Shown here one piece after another: positions 52,213 to 60,442 of a stretch of 64,000 bases of DNA. The stretch's first letter is position 1, and every line of letters starts with the position of its first letter. The stretch lies in contig NZ_JACORU010000010.1 in the NCBI RefSeq assembly GCF_014297445.1, positions 124,001-188,000 of the forward strand. The letters are read 5' to 3'. The notes under the pieces were generated by a model. The model was not told where the DNA came from and searched no databases. It saw nothing but the letters and a program-made list of their open reading frames with translations. The stretch comes from Ramlibacter albus. Lineage in GTDB: Bacteria; Pseudomonadota; Gammaproteobacteria; Burkholderiales; Burkholderiaceae_C. Both the position numbers and the translations under genes were made by a program.

Positions 52213-52689
52213 ATGGCCTTCCGACCCGTCCGCCTCCCTGCCGATGTGCGAGGCGAGCTGTGGCTGTCCTCGATGCCCGGGCGCTTCGAGACCTGGCGCG
52301 CGTTCGAGGAGCTGGCCCAGCGGCATCGCCTTCGTTCGGTCGTGTGCCTGACACCGCGCGAAGAAATCGCCGAGCTTTCGCCGCAGTACCACCGCGCCGT
52401 CGACGGCGGCAAGCTGCCGTTCCGCTGGCAGCACCTGCCCGTGCGTAACTTCGGCGTGCCTGAAGACCCTGCCGCTTTCCGGCGCGACATCCACGCGATT
52501 GCCGATTCGTTGCGCGCCGGTGATGCGGTGATGATCCATTGCGCGGCCGGCATGGGCCGCACCGGCTCGACGGCCGCCTGCGTGCTGAAGGCGCTCGGCC
52601 TTGCGACCGAAGACGCCTTGCAGCGCGTCCGCGATGCGGGGTCGAATCCGCAGAACGCCGCGCAGTCGGGGCTGGTGGACTGGTTCTGA
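52213..52689 (+). CDS. Dual-specificity/tyrosine phosphatase-like protein
   Basis: 158 residues. The Cx5R active site is HCAAGMGRTGS (Cys and Arg) at about 114-124; a likely general-acid Asp lies earlier in the conserved loop region (FGVPEDP). The fold resembles plant/bacterial dual-specificity phosphatases of the PTPMT-like class. Cytosolic; the substrate could be phosphoprotein, sugar or lipid phosphate. Convergent with the giant kinase gene, 24 bases apart. Confidence 0.85.
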   Translation: MAFRPVRLPADVRGELWLSSMPGRFETWRAFEELAQRHRLRSVVCLTPREEIAELSPQYHRAVDGGKLPFRWQHLPVRNFGVPEDPAAFRRDIHAIADSLRAGDAVMIHCAAGMGRTGSTAACVLKALGLATEDALQRVRDAGSNPQNAAQSGLVDWF

Positions 52690-52713
52690 GCCGGGTCAAT
52701 GAGCTGATCGGCC

Positions 52714-55700
52714 TCAAGAGGCAGGCCCGCCGGCCGACGCAACGCCCCTGACAGGCAACTGCAGCGCAAACGTCGCGCCGCTGCCCGGGCCGTCGCTGTG
52801 GACCGTCAGCGAGCCACCCATCTCCATCGCCGCGATGGCGCAGCTGTGCAGGCCGAAGCCGTGTCCGCTCGACTTGGTGGTGAAGCCATGCGAAAAGATC
52901 CGGGGAAGGTCTTCGGGGCGGATGCCGCAGCCGTTATCCGACACCTTGACCCATACCCGGTCCTGCTCCTGTCGCACCTGGATCGTCAGAACGCGTTCGC
53001 CATCCACCTTCTGGATGGCTTTCATGGCGTCGCGCGCGTTCTCGACCAGCAGCACTTGCATGATCCGCGTCTTGTCCAGCTCGAGCAGTTCCACGGGACC
53101 ATAGTCCCGCTTCACCGTCACGCCCCCGCTGGCGCTGGACACGTTCTGCAGGCGAAGCGCATCGTCGACGAGCGCCGCGAGGTCCACTGTCTCGAGGAGG
53201 CCGCGCGACCCCGCATACGACTGCTGCATCTCGACCACGTTCTTGATGTGATCGACGCTGGCCCGCAGCCGGTCGAGTTCCTGCAGCAGCTCCTCGCGTT
53301 CCAGCGCGAGCGCGCGAGCCAGCTCGCCGAAGTACTGGGGAAGCAGGCGCCCCCTGTCGTCACTGGAAAGGAAGTGCCCGAGATCGCCGGCGTGGTCTTC
53401 GAGCCATCCGGCGATCTCGGTCATGCGCGCGGATCGCGAGTGGCTGACGATCGTCCTGGCGACCTGCGCCGAGACGTTGACGCTATTGAGCACGTTGCCC
53501 ACGTTGTGCAGCACGTTGGTGGCGATCTGCGCCATCCCGGCACGGCGTGCGGCGTCGATCAGCTCGCGGGTCTGGTCGCGCACCTGCTGCTCCAGGCGGT
53601 CGTAGAGCACCGCATTGCCCAGCGACACGGCCAGTTGCCCGGCGATCATCGAGACGGCTTCCAGGCGGGCGATGGTGAACGCGCCCCGGCTCAGCCGGTT
53701 CTCCAGCAGCAGTACGGCGCACAAGCTGCCTTGCTTCATGATCGGCACGACGAGCAGGGCGCAACGGGCCACGCCGGCAAAGTAGGGGTCGCGCGCGAAG
53801 CGGTCATCGGCGGTCGCGTCGTCGACGAGCACCGGCTGGCGCGTTCGCACGCAGTAGCGGAAGGCGGACAGGGGCACGAGGCCGCGCGCCGCGGCCTCCT
53901 CGACGGGCACGCGCTTTTCGTCTGCGCCGTCCACGTCGAACAGTACCCAGTTGTCGATGCCGGTGTCCAGCAGCGCGAACCCGACTGCCGTGGCACCCGT
54001 CAGTGCGCCCATCACCTCGGAGACGCGCAAGCGAAGTCGCGCGAGGCTGGTTTCCAGGCTCAGTGCCTGCGAGGCACGAAGTATCGCGAGGGTGTCGATG
54101 GCGTCGATGGATGCCGCCCCCGGCTCGTGCCGCGCAAGGTCGGTCGCAGCGGATGAAACGGCACCGAGGAACCCATGAGCCTGTTGCAGCTGCCGCACCT
54201 TGCCCTCGGCGCCCCATGCCCGGTAAAGCTGGCAGGCCCTGCGCATGAAGTGCCGCCCGCTCGAGATGACACCGCTTTCCAGGTAGAACAGCGCCGCCCG
54301 CTCCGTGATCAACGCGTGATGCCACGGCCGGCCGAGCACTTCGACAGCCCGGATCGCAGCGTCGTACGACGCCGCCGCCAGGCGGAAATCCCCGGTCGCC
54401 CAGGCCCGCTCGGCTTCCACCCAGGTCAGCAAGTGCCGGAAGTTGCCCGGCGCATCCGCGGACCGCCGGGCCAACCAATCGCCGGCGGCGTCCAGCGCGG
54501 CCAGCAGCTGCCCCCGTTCGCCCGCTTGTGCGTGCCGCAGGCGCTGTGCCAGCGAGAGGGCGTGCAGCGCCCTCGCCACCGCGACCCGGTAGGTGGTCAG
54601 CACTTGCACGTGTTCCATGGCCGCCGTCGACTGCACCTCGAGCTGCGCCCAGTCGCCGCGCAGGGCTGCTCGCAGCGCACCGGTGAATCGAAGGCTGAAA
54701 TCCACCGCGGGCAGGTCCGTCTGGCGCAGCCGTGACGCGCCGCCGGACGCGTCGGCGCCTTGCGCCGGCGGTTGCCCTGCAAGGTCTTCGAGCAACTGCA
54801 GCTCGATCGACATCATCAGGTCGATGTACTCGTGGCGAAGGCGACGGGCGAACGCCAGGCCCGCGCGGGCTTCCTGCGCGCACTCCTGCAATGTCGCCGA
54901 ACACTCCAGCATCACTGCCGTTGTCGTGCGATACGTGAAGCAGGCGTTCTGCAGCTCGCCATCGCGCAGCATGCTTTCGCGTGCAAGGCGAAGCGGCTGC
55001 AGCGTACGTTCCAGAGGCTCGAACCACTGGCTCGCATGGACGGCGAGCAGGTACCGGACTTCGCACGCGCTGGATTCCCAGCCGCGGGATTCGCACACGC
55101 CGAGAACGTGGCGCGTGCCGTCATAGCCTGCGCGGTAGTCCCCATTCAGCACGCAGACACCACCGAGCGGGGCCAGTGCGCGCGCCAGCTCCGGCGAGGG
55201 TCCGCAGCGCACCCACAAGTCCTGGGCTTGCAGCATCAGCCAGCCCAGCATGCGCGTATCGACGTAGTAGGAAGCGTACGCCACCCGCACGATCAGGCGC
55301 CCGGCCGCGGTGGCCTGCCGGTCGCCGGCATACGGCCGGGTGTCGCGGCCCAGCTCGATGCCTTGAACCCAGCGCCCCAGGTCTCCAAGACGCTGGCGCA
55401 ACTGAGCGGCATCGAAATCCTGCGGGACGGCCAGGCCGATGCGATCGAGGAGGTCCAGGCCGAGGCGAATCGCATCGTGGACGCGCGAGCGGTTGTGCAG
55501 GCTGCTGACCTGGGCACATGCCGCATCGATCCATCCCTCGACGGGCGCCTGGCGGCGGGCAAGCAGGACGTAGACGGCATCGGCCTGCTCATACAGGCCG
55601 AGGTTGCACAAGACCACGTGATGATCGACCTCCATCCGGGTCTGCAGTTCGGCGTCAGCTGCATCCAGCGGGCCCGCGCGCGCGAGCAGCGAGCGTCCCG

Positions 55701-57843
55701 CGGCCAGCAGTCGCTGCGCAACTTCGAAGTTCGCCGCGCTCCTGAAGCGCAATGCCGATGCATGGAGGGACCGGGCGACCTGCCGGCACTCCCCGGGATC
55801 GTCGACGTCGTCCAGAGCCGGCAGGTACTGCTGCACCGCGACACCACTGTAGTTGGGTATGGCGGCCAGCCGCCTTGCCATGCCCAGGTGCAGGGCGCGA
55901 CGGCGATCCTGCTGCATCGTCCCGAAGATGGCTTGCTGCACGCGGTCATGGCGCATTCGCAACGCGCCGTCTTCGCCGGGGTCGACCACCAGGAGGCCAT
56001 CTTCCAGCGGTGCGAGCAGCTGTTCCTCCAGGTCGATGGGTGAGGTTGCGGTGGCGGCACAAAGAAGGCCCCGGCGAATGTCGCCGCCCAGGCACGCCAT
56101 GGCTTCAAGGAGGTGGCGGCTTGGCGACGGCAGCCCCTCGATCCGGCGAGCGATCAGGTCGAGGACGCTACCGTGACCCACATGGCGCCGCAGCCGCGCC
56201 GCGTCCCAGGCCCATCCAGCGGGCCCGGTGCGCAGGATGCCGTCGCGCCGCAGCGCACTGAGCAGTTCGACCGTGTCGTACGGGTTGCCGGCGGTGTGCC
56301 GGCCCACCGCCCGGGCGAGGGCGCCGGCGCGGTCTCGCGGCAGCCGCATCATTTCGGCAACCATCTGCTCCTGGTCTTCCGGCGGAAGATTGGACAGTTG
56401 CATCTCGATCGGCGCCGGGCCCTGTGCCCTCCGGCGCGAGAGCATCGTTGCGAGCGGATGGGTGGCGTCGATTTCCGAATTCCGGTACGCCCCCACCAGG
56501 AGCAAGCCCGTCAGGTCCTGCGCATCAAGCACGGCCTCGATGAACCGGATGGACAACGTACCCGACCATTGCAGGTCGTCGAGAACCACCACGAGCGGCC
56601 GCTTCGCCGAGGCGACGGCTCGCAGGAGGCTTACCGCTGTCGTCAGCAGCCTGTCTTGCGCCGATGCCCCGTCGACCGTGATGACATCAGGCTGGGGTCC
56701 GAGCAGCAGGGCGAACTCGGGCGTGTTGCACATCAGGCCGGCGTTCGGGCCCAGTGCGTCCAGGATCCGCTTGCGCTCGGCTGCGAGTTCCTCCCTGGGT
56801 TCGGCGAGCAACAGGCGGCCGAGCGCGGCGAACGCTTGCGCGGGAGCGCTGACGGTGTCGTGCCGGAACTGGTCGAACTTCCCGCCGATGTACCAGCCTC
56901 GCAGCGCAGTCACCATGGGCCTGAGTTCGTTGAGCAGCGAAGTCTTCCCGACGCCCGGCTCTCCCCCTACCAGCAGGACACCGGGGGTGCCCTCGATCGC
57001 ATCGTGCAGGGCCCGCCGCAATGCGGCTGTCTCCACCTGCCTTCCGACAAGCCCGGCGGGCGCCGAAAGCCGCACCGGATAGTCCTGCGCGCCAAGCTGG
57101 ATCGGGGCAAGCTCGCCCCTTGCCAGGTTGTCCCGCGTGCGTTCGAGGTCATTGGCCAGGCCCTCGGCGCTCTGGTAACGGCGTTCCGGTTCCTTTTCGA
57201 GCAGCCGCATGATGATCCGGCACACATCGGCAGGCAACTCGCCGCGCACCTGCGAAGGCTCGGGCGGCACGCGTGCCAGGATGTCGCGCAGCAGTTGCAG
57301 CGGATCATCCGACTCGAACGGAGGGCGGCCCGTCGCCGCCTGGTACAGCGTCGCGCCCAGGCCGTACAGGTCGGAGCGCTGGTCGACGGTGCGGCCGGTA
57401 CGCCCGGTCTGTTCGGGCGCAAGGTAGGCCAGGTTCCCGCGAATCTCGCGATGGTGCGTGAATGCCGGCTGCTTCTGCGCGAATGTCGTCGCATCCTCGA
57501 AGCCCACCAGCATCACGCAGCAATCCCGGCCGTCGAAGACGATGTGGTCGGGGTTGATGTGCAGGTGCAGGACGCCCCTGCCGTGCACTGCCGCCAGCGT
57601 CCCGGCGAGTTTCAGCGCAAGCTGCATGAACTCGGGAACCGGCAGCGGACCGGACGACAGCACGCGGGACAGCAGTGAAGGATAGCGGCGGTCCAACGAG
57701 CCAACGCCGTCCTGCAGCTCGGGGGCGAGGCTGGATATTCCTTCGACACCGGCGAGGCGCTCGATGAGCCGCGTCGCATACGTGCGGCGCAGAGCATTCG
57801 CTGTTGGTTTCACGTCTTCGATGGATGATGCGGCACTGGCCAC
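52714..57843 (-). CDS. Giant sensor: protein pseudokinase, AAA ATPase, GAF and histidine kinase
   Basis: 1709 residues, soluble. Kinase-like domain (about 40-240): HRDxKxxN is HLHINPDH (Asp becomes His95, Lys becomes Asn97, Asn becomes His100) and DFG is GFE at 114-116, so catalytic residues are lost, while APEQ is kept. AAA part: LVGRQVETAALRRAL, Walker A GGEPGVGKTS (293-302), Walker B VVVLDDLQW. Then about 600 residues of helical repeats, a GAF domain (about 1270-1420), the His box ATNVLHNVGNVLNS, and a HATPase with DNGCGIRPEDLP and SGHGFGLHS. The same layout with active kinases occurs in multidomain sensors. It lies 15 bases after a binding-protein gene. Confidence 0.88.
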   Translation of the reverse strand: MASAASSIEDVKPTANALRRTYATRLIERLAGVEGISSLAPELQDGVGSLDRRYPSLLSRVLSSGPLPVPEFMQLALKLAGTLAAVHGRGVLHLHINPDHIVFDGRDCCVMLVGFEDATTFAQKQPAFTHHREIRGNLAYLAPEQTGRTGRTVDQRSDLYGLGATLYQAATGRPPFESDDPLQLLRDILARVPPEPSQVRGELPADVCRIIMRLLEKEPERRYQSAEGLANDLERTRDNLARGELAPIQLGAQDYPVRLSAPAGLVGRQVETAALRRALHDAIEGTPGVLLVGGEPGVGKTSLLNELRPMVTALRGWYIGGKFDQFRHDTVSAPAQAFAALGRLLLAEPREELAAERKRILDALGPNAGLMCNTPEFALLLGPQPDVITVDGASAQDRLLTTAVSLLRAVASAKRPLVVVLDDLQWSGTLSIRFIEAVLDAQDLTGLLLVGAYRNSEIDATHPLATMLSRRRAQGPAPIEMQLSNLPPEDQEQMVAEMMRLPRDRAGALARAVGRHTAGNPYDTVELLSALRRDGILRTGPAGWAWDAARLRRHVGHGSVLDLIARRIEGLPSPSRHLLEAMACLGGDIRRGLLCAATATSPIDLEEQLLAPLEDGLLVVDPGEDGALRMRHDRVQQAIFGTMQQDRRRALHLGMARRLAAIPNYSGVAVQQYLPALDDVDDPGECRQVARSLHASALRFRSAANFEVAQRLLAAGRSLLARAGPLDAADAELQTRMEVDHHVVLCNLGLYEQADAVYVLLARRQAPVEGWIDAACAQVSSLHNRSRVHDAIRLGLDLLDRIGLAVPQDFDAAQLRQRLGDLGRWVQGIELGRDTRPYAGDRQATAAGRLIVRVAYASYYVDTRMLGWLMLQAQDLWVRCGPSPELARALAPLGGVCVLNGDYRAGYDGTRHVLGVCESRGWESSACEVRYLLAVHASQWFEPLERTLQPLRLARESMLRDGELQNACFTYRTTTAVMLECSATLQECAQEARAGLAFARRLRHEYIDLMMSIELQLLEDLAGQPPAQGADASGGASRLRQTDLPAVDFSLRFTGALRAALRGDWAQLEVQSTAAMEHVQVLTTYRVAVARALHALSLAQRLRHAQAGERGQLLAALDAAGDWLARRSADAPGNFRHLLTWVEAERAWATGDFRLAAASYDAAIRAVEVLGRPWHHALITERAALFYLESGVISSGRHFMRRACQLYRAWGAEGKVRQLQQAHGFLGAVSSAATDLARHEPGAASIDAIDTLAILRASQALSLETSLARLRLRVSEVMGALTGATAVGFALLDTGIDNWVLFDVDGADEKRVPVEEAAARGLVPLSAFRYCVRTRQPVLVDDATADDRFARDPYFAGVARCALLVVPIMKQGSLCAVLLLENRLSRGAFTIARLEAVSMIAGQLAVSLGNAVLYDRLEQQVRDQTRELIDAARRAGMAQIATNVLHNVGNVLNSVNVSAQVARTIVSHSRSARMTEIAGWLEDHAGDLGHFLSSDDRGRLLPQYFGELARALALEREELLQELDRLRASVDHIKNVVEMQQSYAGSRGLLETVDLAALVDDALRLQNVSSASGGVTVKRDYGPVELLELDKTRIMQVLLVENARDAMKAIQKVDGERVLTIQVRQEQDRVWVKVSDNGCGIRPEDLPRIFSHGFTTKSSGHGFGLHSCAIAAMEMGGSLTVHSDGPGSGATFALQLPVRGVASAGGPAS

Positions 57844-57858
57844 GCGTACCGGTTCCGG

Positions 57859-59034
57859 TCAAGGACTTTCGTAGCCGTAGACGACTTTCCACCTTCCGTC
57901 CTGGAGTTGCGACATTCGCGCCGTGTCGTTGCCCAGCCTCTTGCGCTGGCCGAACCGCAGCTCCGGCGTCCCGAACATGTTGGGCGGAACAACGATCGTC
58001 TCCATCGCCTTGACGAACCCGTCCGCCGTGAGCTCGGCGCCAGCCTTGCTCGCGGCGGCGGCAAACGCATCGATGATCTCGTACCCATACACCGAGGTCA
58101 CGGACGGGTCCTCGGAGAACCGCGTCCGGTACTTGTTGGCCCAGAAGCGGATATTCGGGGATGCGTCGTCCAGGTAGGGGTGCGCCGCCATATGGGTGGC
58201 ATACAGGCCATCCACGGCTTTCCCGCCGAGCCGTGGTATCAGGTCCGTGTAGATGGCGTGCGTGCCCAGAAAGAGCGGCTCGAAGCCGATCCTGCGGGAC
58301 TCCGTCATCACGCCCACGGTCTCCCGGATGACGGTGCCGACCACGACCAGATCGCAGGCCGATGCCTTGAGCCTCGCCACCTGCGAGGAAAAGTCGGTGG
58401 CGCCGCGCTTGTAGGTCGTCCTCTCGTGAAAGTCCATGTTCAGCGACTTGAGGGCCGTCTCCGCGGCACGCATCACGTCGTGGCCGTACTCGTCGTCCTG
58501 GTACAGCACGCAGACCCTGTTCAGGCGCTTGTCCTTCACGAGCCTGGCAAGAGGACCGCGCAGCTGGCCCTCATTGGTCGCGAAGTATGCGAATTTCAGG
58601 CGATGGAAGGGCTCGAACATCGACCGCGTCGCGGTGCCGGGGAAGAAATTGATCACACCCTTGTCGAACAGCACCGGCATGGTCGCCAGGTTGCTGGCCG
58701 CGCCGAGGTGGCCCACCAGCGCGAAGATCCGGTCCTGGTCGACGAGCTTCTGCGCGGCGAGCACGGCTCTCTTGGGGTCGTACGCCGAGTCTTCGAAGAT
58801 CAGCCTGAGCTTGCGGCCGTGGATGCCGCCTTGCTCGTTGATCTCGTCCACGCGCAGCATCATTCCCATGCGCAGCTGCTTGCCGTACAGGGCGATCGGC
58901 CCCGACAGGTCCTGGATCGAGCCCAGCACGATCTCATGGGCGGTGACGCCTTGCACCCTGCCCTGGGCAGCGGCCAGGCCGCAAGCCAGGACGAGGGAGC
59001 ACAGGAAGGTCGATGCCTGAAACCAGGGTCTCAT
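57859..59034 (-). CDS. Periplasmic binding protein, branched-chain-amino-acid (Peripla_BP_6) type
   Basis: 391 residues. Signal peptide of about 23 residues (MRPWFQASTFLCSLVLACGLAAA). IVLGSIQDLSGPIALYGKQL, GGIHGRKLRLIFEDSAYDP and LVGHLGAASNLATMPV are classic for LivK/HAAT substrate binders. No permease or ATPase gene is nearby; instead the next gene is a giant cytosolic sensor kinase, so the protein may act as an extracellular ligand reader (inferred). The 141 bases to its right separate it from the antitoxin gene. Confidence 0.88.
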   Translation of the reverse strand: MRPWFQASTFLCSLVLACGLAAAQGRVQGVTAHEIVLGSIQDLSGPIALYGKQLRMGMMLRVDEINEQGGIHGRKLRLIFEDSAYDPKRAVLAAQKLVDQDRIFALVGHLGAASNLATMPVLFDKGVINFFPGTATRSMFEPFHRLKFAYFATNEGQLRGPLARLVKDKRLNRVCVLYQDDEYGHDVMRAAETALKSLNMDFHERTTYKRGATDFSSQVARLKASACDLVVVGTVIRETVGVMTESRRIGFEPLFLGTHAIYTDLIPRLGGKAVDGLYATHMAAHPYLDDASPNIRFWANKYRTRFSEDPSVTSVYGYEIIDAFAAAASKAGAELTADGFVKAMETIVVPPNMFGTPELRFGQRKRLGNDTARMSQLQDGRWKVVYGYESP

Positions 59035-59116
59035 GTCGGCTCCTCGACGATGTGCACGCGGGCATGTTGTGCTCCGTCCGCAGCAGTGTCAAGGCGCTCG
59101 CCGCCTCCGGCGGGCC

Positions 59117-59175
59117 TTGCCCTGTCGTCTGGATACGTTAAGATATTCGATAAGCTTTCTGTTAACGGAGTTGTA
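59117..59175 (+). promoter_or_regulatory. Promoter and putative operator of the antitoxin gene
   Basis: A short AT-rich stretch has TTGCCC (59117-59122) and TAAGAT (59139-59144) 16 bases apart. CGTTAA (59136-59141) and TTAACG (59162-59167) form an inverted repeat around the start region, as in autoregulated Phd promoters. GGAG lies 5 bases before the GTG start. Confidence 0.45.
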
Positions 59176-59484
59176 GTGGGCATTCGTGCGGCTGATGTCG
59201 TTCCAATCAGTGAGGCGAGGGCCCGGCTCACCGAACTTGCGGAGGACGTCGTGGACCACGGCAGCGAGAAAGTGCTCACGAAGAACGGCGCCAGTTACGT
59301 CGCGCTGATCGATGCGCGAAAGCTCGATTACTACCATGCGCTCGAGGAAGAGTATGCGAACCTCGTCCTTGCGCAGGCGGCGCTGGATGGCCTGGAAGAT
59401 GTTGCGGCAGGGAGAATCCTCAGCGACAAGGAACTCGACGAGTTGCTGTCAACTCCGGCACGCAAGGCCCGCAAGAAGGCCTGA
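59176..59484 (+). CDS. Phd/YefM-type antitoxin
   Basis: 102 residues from a GTG start with GGAG 5 bases upstream. The N-terminus GIRAADVVPISEARARLTELAEDV matches the Phd DNA-binding fold, then KVLTKNGASYVALIDARKLD. The C-terminal arm (ISDKEL-like, basic end RKARKKA) normally wraps the toxin. Expected to bind its own promoter. The toxin gene just downstream is truncated, so this may be an orphan antitoxin. Confidence 0.85.
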   Translation: MGIRAADVVPISEARARLTELAEDVVDHGSEKVLTKNGASYVALIDARKLDYYHALEEEYANLVLAQAALDGLEDVAAGRILSDKELDELLSTPARKARKKA

Positions 59485-59490
59485 GCCGCA

Positions 59491-59640
59491 TTGCCGATTC
59501 CGGCCGACGCCCATGTGCGGGCCGCGCGATCGTTCGCGCGGAGCCTCAGGCCCTATGTCGTGCTCTACGCGCACGGCGACGGCCACGTTGTCCTGCTCTC
59601 CTTGAAGCATTCGCGCCAACTCGCATTCGAGCTCGATTGA
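59491..59640 (+). pseudogene. Truncated RelE/ParE-type toxin
   Basis: Only the last part of a ParE/RelE toxin remains: an open stretch from 59491 translates to RSFARSLRPYVVLYAHGDGHVVLLSLKHSRQLAFEL, the usual toxin C-terminus, without its N-terminal helix and active-site half. Position 59491 is TTG, without a Shine-Dalgarno. The antitoxin stop is 6 bases upstream, so the missing half was removed by deletion. Activity is unlikely. Confidence 0.8.
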
Positions 59641-59644
59641 CGAA

Positions 59645-59887
59645 CTACTTCGCGAACGGGTTCGCGAAGACGAACATCATCGCGACGCCGACGCCGATCA
59701 GGAAGTTGGCGTCGATGAGGCCGGCGAGCAGGAACATCTTGGTCTGCAGCGGCTCCATCATCTCGGGCTGCCGCGACGAGCCTTCGAGGAAGCGGCTGCC
59801 CATGGTGCCGATGCCGATGCAGGCGCCGATGGCGCCCAGGCCGATGATGAGGCCGCACGCGACGGCAATGAGTCCGGTGTCAGTCAT
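59645..59887 (-). CDS. atpE: F0F1 ATP synthase subunit c, isolated copy
   Basis: 80 residues. Two membrane helices with GLIIGLGAIGACIGIG in the first and the proton-carrying Asp in AGLIDANFLIGVG in the second; the polar loop has RQPEMMEPLQ. It matches the Burkholderiales subunit c. The rest of an atp operon (atpB, atpF and so on) is not adjacent: the upstream gene is folK, overlapping by 8 bases. AAGGAGAG lies 7 bases before the ATG, so strong translation is expected. A duplicated or relocated atpE, or a genome with only this copy, are both possible. Confidence 0.9.
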   Translation of the reverse strand: MTDTGLIAVACGLIIGLGAIGACIGIGTMGSRFLEGSSRQPEMMEPLQTKMFLLAGLIDANFLIGVGVAMMFVFANPFAK

Positions 59888-60398
59888 GGTGGTTCTCTCC
59901 TTGGTTGCCTCCATGATGCGGACCGCCCGTCATGCCGCCAATTACCTCGCGGGTAATGCGCTGGTCCGAAACGCGTTCGAGCTGTTCCGGTGCGACAAGG
60001 CGCGGCGCGATTTCGGCAAGCGGGACGAGGACGAACGCACGCTCGAACATCCGCGGGTGCGGAACAGTGAGCGTGGGAGAGTCGATGCGCTCGTTGCCGT
60101 AGAGGAGCACGTCGAGGTCCAGCGTTCGAGGTGCGTTGCGGTACGGGCGCTCGCGGCCGGCGGCGAGTTCGATGCGTTGCAGCGCCGCGAGCAGGTCGTG
60201 CGCCGAGAGCGAAGTGTCGATCTCGATGACGGCATTGAAGTAATCGGGTCCACCGGCGTCGACCGGAGCAGTCCGGTACAGCGAGGACCGGCGCACGACC
60301 GAAGTGCCCGGCAGCTTGCCGATGGCATTGACCGCATCCAGCACCGCACGCGCAACGTCGCCCAGGTTCGCGCCGAGGCCGACGTACGCGGTCGTCAT
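59880..60398 (-). CDS. folK: 2-amino-4-hydroxy-6-hydroxymethyldihydropteridine pyrophosphokinase
   Basis: 172 residues. FolK transfers pyrophosphate to hydroxymethyldihydropterin in folate synthesis. YVGLGANLGD, YRTAPVDAGGPDYFNAV and the RTLDLDVLLYG signature with its metal-binding Asp pair are all present, then PHPRMFERAFVLVPL. A His/Gly-rich tail (GGPHHGGNQGENHHD) of about 15 residues exceeds the usual length. Cytosolic. It overlaps atpE and follows pcnB by 44 bases. Confidence 0.93.
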   Translation of the reverse strand: MTTAYVGLGANLGDVARAVLDAVNAIGKLPGTSVVRRSSLYRTAPVDAGGPDYFNAVIEIDTSLSAHDLLAALQRIELAAGRERPYRNAPRTLDLDVLLYGNERIDSPTLTVPHPRMFERAFVLVPLAEIAPRLVAPEQLERVSDQRITREVIGGMTGGPHHGGNQGENHHD

Positions 60399-60442
60399 GC
60401 CGTTACTCGCCGGCGACGCCGATGCGCGAAGCCGCCATGGCG

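Noticed and set aside
59312..59605. Alternative-frame open reading frame over the antitoxin end, as a possible full-length toxin
   Set aside because: Its translation is low-complexity and shows no toxin motif; the real toxin remnant is in another frame.
59645..59887. Part of a complete ATP synthase operon
   Set aside because: Neighbours are folK and a toxin remnant; no other atp subunit gene is present in the window.
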